From Mytilus galloprovincialis (taxonomy: Eukaryota > Mollusca > Bivalvia > Mytilida > Mytilidae): a stretch of DNA of 64,000 nt. Every line of letters begins with the position of its first letter. Position 1 is the first letter of the stretch. Both the position numbers and the translations under genes were made by a program. Below, piece by piece: positions 58,367 through 64,000 of this stretch. Location of the stretch: NCBI RefSeq assembly GCF_965363235.1, contig NC_134846.1, forward strand, positions 32,746,218-32,810,217, in the 5' to 3' direction. The notes beneath the pieces were generated by a model. The model had not been told where the DNA came from, ran no database searches, and saw nothing but the letters and a program-made list of their open reading frames with translations.

Positions 58367-60760
58367 TATTGAGGACAGGATATTTAGACGGTCCTAGTAA
58401 ACATGTTGAGATTTTCTTCTTTTCTTCTTTAACTCGTATATGTGTGGGCATTTATCTCTTGTCAAATGAAAACCTACAAAATTGCTTTTTTACCACTCCG
58501 GATATTTCCGGACTTCTTTATCCGGTCGGAGGGAATTATTGAGATTTCCACCTATAATACGTATACGTCTGGACTTTCGTCCTCGATCAAAGGGGAACAA
58601 ACGAAATTTGGTTAGTAGTTTACCACTCTGATTATTTCCGGACTTCTTTCATCGATCTGAACAAATCAATTGAAATATCCACCCATGATCCGGTCATATC
58701 CGGATATTCATTGAAAGTCAAAGGAAACCTAGCAAAATTGTTATTGTACTACTTCGGACTACTTTCGCTGGTCTGAAGGAACTTATTGAGATATACACAG
58801 GTAATCCGTATACGTCCAGACATTCGTTCCTGGTCAAAGGGAGAACGACGAAATTGTTATTATACCACTCCGGATAATTCGGGACTTCTTTCGTCGGTCT
58901 GATTGAAATTATTGGGATTTCAATCCATAATCCGGATATGTCCGGACTTTCACCCACAGGAACCTAGCGAAATGTTGATTCAATTCATCAGGGTATTTCA
59001 AAAACTTCTGTCACTGGATGGCGTGATCTATTGAGATTTACTACTACCATACGTTGTCATTAAAGGCTAATAAACAAAATTTAAATCCAATCAAACCAGG
59101 GTTTAATTATTTTATTATACGACTATAAATGTTCCGTCATGTCATTTGCTAAAAACAAAGGAAATAATTTTTGATAAAACATTTTATTCATCGCGGCAAA
59201 TATTACGAAGGGTCAATATAAGACTTGGACTATCCATGAATCTGAATATAAATTTTCTAAGGTAACGTCAATGGTGTCGATTGATGACGTCAAGTTAATT
59301 TCTTTTTTTTTTCATTTTCTCCTCGTTTTCTGTGTATTTGTTCTATTTTTTTTTTTTATTTTTTTTTTTTGCACATTTTTTTTTTATAACCTTTTTGAAA
59401 ATTTTGACTTATGAAAATTATCAACTGCATGCAAAAGAACTTAGTGTCAATAGAGCATAATCTGGATTGGTGCTGACTTTTATCTCCCGTCAAATGGAAA
59501 TTAACGAAATTCGTATTGTATCGGTCCGGATATTTCCGGACTTGTACCACCGGTCTGAGGGAATTTAATGAGATTTTCACCAAGAATCCGGAAATATCCG
59601 GACTTTCAACCCCGGTCAAAGGTAAACCAACGCAATTGTTATTATAACACTCTGTATAATTCCAGACTTCTTTCACCAGTCTGAGGGAACTTGAGATTAC
59701 CTCCCATAATGTGGTTATGTCCGGACATTCAACGGAAGTCAAAGAGAACCTAGCGAAATGATTATCATATCACTCCCGATATTCAGGACAGGATATTTAG
59801 GCGGTCTAAGTAAAGGTATTGAGATTTCCTTCTTTAACTCCTATATGTTTGGGCATTTATCTCTTATCAAATAAAAACCTACAAAATTACTTGTATACCA
59901 CTCCGGATATTTCCGGACTTCTTTATCCGGTCGGAGGGAATTATTGAGATTTCCACATATAATACGTATACGCCTGGACTTTCGACCTCGGTCAAAGGGG
60001 AACAAACGAAATTTTGTTAGTAGTTTGCCACTCTGATTATTTCAAAACTTCTGTCACTATTGAGATTTACAACTACCATACGTTGTCATTAAAGGCTAAA
60101 AAACAATTTTAAATCCAAATAAAGCAGAGTTTAATTATTTTATTTTATTGACTTTAAATTTTCTGCCATGTCATTTTCTAAAAACAAAGGAAATAATTTT
60201 TGATAAAACATGTTATACATCGCGGCAAAAATAACGAGAGGTTAATATAATACTTGGACTATCGTCCATGTACCTGAATATGAATTTTCTAAGTTAACGT
60301 CAATGGCGTCGATTTAGAACGTCAAGTTAATTCCCGTTTTGATTTTTTCATTTTCTTCTCGTTTTCGGTGTATTAGTTCTCTTCTTGTTTGTTTTGGGGC
60401 ATATTTGTTTTTTATAACCTTATTGAAAATTTAGACTTATGAAAATTATTAAGTGATTCAAAAGACTTGTACCACCGGTCTGAGGGAATTTAATGAGATT
60501 TTCACCAAAAATCCGGAAATATCCGGACTTTCAACCCCAGTCAAAGAGAACACTGCGAAATGATTATCATATCTCTCCCGATATTCAGGACAGAATATTT
60601 AGGCGGTCTAAGTAAACTTATTGAGATTTCTTTCTTTAACTCGTATATGTCTTGGCATTTATCTCTTGTCAAATAAAAACCTACAAAACTTTTATACCAC
60701 TCCGGATATTTCCGGACTTCTTTATCCGGTCGGAGGGAATTATTGAGATGTCCATTTTAT
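58367..60760 (+). repeat. T3 repeat region, right flank of the satellite
   Basis: It has CCGGA-rich ~120-bp subunits arranged in a longer period: 'aggacaggatatttag' + 'cggtc' occurs near 58375, 59787 and 60587. The first spacing is about 1.4 kb; the second is shortened by deletion. Open frames on the - strand (58718, 59356) follow the subunits and look repeat-derived. Confidence 0.85.
59285..59390. repeat. Poly-T-rich tract
   Basis: Several T runs of 9-14 nt with sparse interruptions. Confidence 0.9.
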
Positions 60761-62004
60761 TTTATAAGGTATGGTTGTTACTAATTAATTCATCATTAAA
60801 GGTCTTATGTTATCTTTTTATATAAAAAAAAATGTTTAAGACATCTTTTATGACAATAAGTAATATGATAAACAAAACCGGGCGCAATTAATATTTTGTT
60901 TGTAGTTTTATTATTCAAACATTTTAAACTGATTGTCGTCATCCTTTTCTTTTAGGCATTTGTTTTATATAAGGCGTTCTGTGGAACATTTGGTTTGGAA
61001 TGTGTTGCAGGTGGCAATACTATTATCTTATTAGATTTAAGGTGTTTTAAACAACTATTTTTGGGGGAGAATAAAATGTCCACTAAAAAAAAGGTAAATG
61101 CATAAGGTTTGAGCCAAGCTGACATGGTGACCAGCAGTCTGGTCTTTCCATTCATAAACAATCATAAAACTCAGATTGAATTGTCATCTATTCATTGCTC
61201 AACGTTTCAACTGGGTCTACACAATAAACAGGATGAATGTTAATTGTGATCTAAACACATGCGCTTATTAATTACTGTGATAAGAATATTTCAGATTTTA
61301 AAAAAATAATACTATATCTATTTTCAGTACAAATCTGCATCCATTATTAGCTACTATTTCCCGAAAACATGTTTTACAACAGAAGAAAAAATAATTTATA
61401 ATTAAATCAAGCAACGAATATAGAGATAAAATCAACCCGTTTTAACTATTTCTAAGTTGTATATTTTATAATTCATATTAAACTATAAAATTAAGATGTA
61501 TATACTGAAACATTGGCCACTGCACGTTAAATAACCAAAACTGTATTAATATTTCGACTCCGGTCAAAGGTGACCAACTGAGTTGTTATTTTTAATCACT
61601 ACGGATATTTCCAGACTTCTTTGACCGGTCTGTGAAAGAACATATTGAGATGTCCATCCATTGTCCAGACATGTTTTTATCACCAGAAAAAGGAAACCAC
61701 CGAAAAATATAGATGCCATCGAGGCAACAAGTGTTTTACGATATTTCTCCACACGAGACAGTTAAATTTAAGGATCGAACAATTATTTGAAACTTTTTAC
61801 ACAGTAAAATGTTTGAAAAGTACGTCCAGTGACAACTTTATGTTATGAATATCCTGAACGTTGACAAATTTTAATCGAGTAGCAATTACTAATAATGAAA
61901 CATTGTCATTGAGAAATTAATAACTACAATAAATTGTTTTATTTCTCAGAATACAAATTGCTGTTTTCAACTACAAAGAGAGTTCCAAATTAATCAAATC
62001 GTAA
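60761..62004. other. Intergenic; one T3 remnant
   Basis: 61555-61680 ('cgactccggtcaaaggtgac', 'ctacggatatttccagactt') is a degenerate T3 subunit. I see nothing else recognisable. Confidence 0.5.
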
Positions 62005-62062
62005 AAAAGACGTGGTATGAGTGCCAATGAGACAACGCTTTACAACAGTCCAAATGACACAT
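62005..62062 (+). repeat. R2 fragment
   Basis: 'aaaagacgtggtatgagtgc' and 'aatgagacaacgctttacaa' match the R2 start. Confidence 0.75.
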
Positions 62063-62090
62063 AAATTACTATATTCTAATTTATGTTAAT

Positions 62091-62797
62091 ATGTTCCGGA
62101 CCATATGAGTATTTGGACCGTACGCGTACGGTCTGACTAATTTTAAGAAGTTGGTCAAGTTCACTGATTAGACTAAAATATATATTACAGATCAAGATAA
62201 CAGAAATCTCGAATCAATTTTAAAAGTTAAAATGTAAACTGAATAAAAACTAAATATTTTGACTATTTAAAAACAGACAGATTATTTCAATCTGTTAATC
62301 TCCTGTATTTAGCAAATTACATGGATTGAACTTTCAATCATTGAAATTGAAGTTATTGGAAGTAATTATAATGTTTGAAGATCTTCTTTTGAGAATATTT
62401 ACGAACTTTACCACAAAAACCGACAAAAACACTGGACAGAAATTAATAAAATTAATAAAAAAAATCTATGGAAATAAATTAAGTAATAAAAAAATAAGGA
62501 TTCATATAGACAATTAAATAAATACTTAATTTCAATTGATTAAAATCAAATGTTCACTTATTCACTTTATTCATCTAATTGTTATAATATTTTTATAATA
62601 TTTTTGATTTTTAAAAACCAATAACAGATATGTTCCAGCTCGTAATAGACTGTACGAGTATACGCATACGTGGCACATACGGTCCGGACCGTACGCGTAT
62701 TGTCCAAATACTCATATGGTTAAAAGTATACATTTGTACGCATACGGTCCGGACCGTACGCGTATTGCATGTCCAAATACTCATATGGTCTGGAACA
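62091..62797. mobile_element. Terminal-inverted-repeat element (~707 bp)
   Basis: The left end TGTTCCGGACCATATGAGTA is the inverse of the right end (TACTCATATGGTCTGGAACA), and similarity continues through ttggac. The right third has palindromic 'ggtccggaccgtacgcgta' motifs in two copies (near 62680 and 62745), plus a second end-like tgttccagc at 62631, so a shorter nested copy (62631-62797) is possible. The interior is AT-rich. No transposase was found and no clear target duplication. Confidence 0.65.
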
Positions 62798-62825
62798 AAT
62801 TTATTACTTTTTTGTTAATGATTTT

Positions 62826-63492
62826 TACGGAAGCGTATTAGCGCCACACATTTTTTTTCCTATCTTTGCGTTATAACGTTATAACGCAAACCTTTGCGAT
62901 ATAACGCAAACCTTTGCGTTACAACTCAAATCTAACCTACTTTACACAGTTCTCAAGCGAGAGCTTACTTTGGAAGTATATATTTATATTCGGTTATAGC
63001 TATATTAGCAGGGTTGATTTTTTTCTTCGGTATAACCTCAATTTACTCGATTTTCAATATGGATATCGTTTTGGGGGGCCTTTATAGTTTGTTGTTCAGT
63101 GTGAGCCAATGCTCCGTGTTGAAGACCATACTTCGGCCTATGATGGTTTACTTTTACGAATAGTGACTTAGATGGAGAGTTTTCTTATTGGCACTCATAC
63201 CACATCTTTTTATATTATTCTGCTCATTATTGGTCAATGATCTAATTATTCAAGCATTTTACTTTGCAATGACTACAAAGGTGATAAATTTTAATATATA
63301 CAGCCTCCTCCATTAATAGCTACTGTTTCCTTTGAATCTTAAATAAGAAATAAGATAAAACAAAGGTTTGCGTTATTTCGCAAATGTTTGCGTTAAACGC
63401 AAAGGTTTGCGTTATATCGTAAATGTTTGCGTTATAACGCAAACATAGGAAGAAAAATTTTAAAAAATGTGTGGCGCTAATACGCTTCCGTA
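62826..63492. mobile_element. Terminal-inverted-repeat element (667 bp) with GATTTT target duplication
   Basis: The left end TACGGAAGCGTATTAGCGCC is mirrored by GGCGCTAATACGCTTCCGTA at the right end, and the arms continue through ccacacatttttt. GATTTT flanks both sides (62820-62825 and 63493-63498). The inner arms carry repeated palindromic 'tttgcgttataacgcaaa' units. There is no coding capacity: it is non-autonomous. An R2 copy is nested at 63070-63215. Confidence 0.8.
63070..63215 (-). repeat. R2 copy nested in the TIR element
   Basis: 'tttatagtttgttgttcagt', 'gccaatgctccgtgttgaag' and 'ggcactcataccacatcttt' are the inverse of the R2 5' part. Confidence 0.8.
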
Positions 63493-63624
63493 GATTTTCA
63501 TTAATAATTGATAACTTTGTAGGGACATATTGAACATCAAATTATCGCAGCATACTGTAGGTTAAAAGGAAGTAATTAAATATGATTTCATCTAGTTTTA
63601 GTGGACACAACATAATGAGCATGG

Positions 63625-63960
63625 TAAGGGGAGAGTTTGGCGCCCGCTAACATGTGTAACACCGTCACATTCTGTATGTATTGATATGAACTAAGTTAGG
63701 AACCTGTTGTTCAGTGTCGTTTGTTGCTAGCTTGCTAAGTCACATATTTGCTTTTTGGTTTATTGTTTTGTGTATAGCTTAGGTCGCATTGGTTAGCTTT
63801 TCTCGATTAAATTGTTTAACGTTTGTCATTTCTTGACCTTTTATAGCTGATTATGCAGTATACGCTTTGATCATTGCTGAAAGCCGTAAGGTGAACTTTT
63901 GTTCTTAATTTTGGCGTCTTGTGAAGAGTTTTCTCATTGGCAATCTTACCCCATCATTTT
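63625..63960 (-). repeat. Divergent long R2 copy
   Basis: 'gagtttggcgcccgctaaca', 'taggaacctgttgttcagtg' and 'gttttctcattggcaatctt' follow the order of the inverse R2 reference. It is the most degenerate long copy in the window. Confidence 0.6.
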
Positions 63961-64000
63961 TATATATAAGGCCTTTTTATGACGTAACAATTGGAAATTT

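Noticed and set aside
58718-59742. 79- and 128-codon frames on the - strand with SPDISGL-type repeats
   Set aside because: The protein repeats mirror the T3 DNA subunits; stops interrupt neighbouring subunits, and the 128-codon frame ends in the poly-T tract.
62326-62517. 63-codon Lys/Ile-rich frame inside the TIR element as a transposase remnant
   Set aside because: It is low in complexity and shows no catalytic or DNA-binding motif.

Overview
This is an AT-rich, intron-rich invertebrate nuclear sequence, most likely from a marine bivalve of the Mytilus type. That assignment rests on the single-pass membrane genes with short phase-matched exons, the mollusc-like secreted domain gene at 25.2-26.1 kb, and several dispersed repeat families that I recall (not searched) as abundant in mussel genomes. 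There is no bacterial-style gene organisation, and I see no rRNA, tRNA or CRISPR array.

The left part (2.2-22.4 kb) holds a tandem cluster of three related genes on the + strand, here called A, B and C. Each encodes a WSC domain split over two exons, a short Ser/Thr-rich stalk on a 63-nt exon, one transmembrane helix, and a cytoplasmic tail rich in tyrosines. B and C are clear duplicates: TM exons of identical length, homologous tails, and homologous 5' flanks that share an old repeat insertion. C has two stalk exons. A has an unrelated tail, an apparent frameshift in its second WSC exon, and a partly duplicated tail end with a stop in the first copy. Such proteins would be expected to bind glycans outside the cell and signal or be endocytosed through YxxL/I-type tail motifs; this is inference.

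The middle (22.4-29.7 kb) is mostly dispersed repeats. It contains one small gene for a predicted secreted protein with a DUF3011-like cysteine pattern (25194-26089).

The right part (29.7-60.8 kb) is tandem-repeat DNA. Three ~400-bp units (family T1) lead into a satellite with a ~382-bp monomer (family T2, roughly 65 units). The satellite runs in + orientation from about 30.97 to 41.40 kb, flips abruptly, and continues in - orientation to 58.37 kb, making a very large imperfect palindrome. Inside it are a 751-bp foldback transposon with a precise TA target duplication, recent multi-unit duplications, and a 1.2-kb island of a third family (T3, CCGGA-rich), which also forms the right flank (58.37-60.76 kb). 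The last 3 kb hold two small terminal-inverted-repeat elements, one with a clear 6-bp target duplication, and copies of a dispersed repeat.
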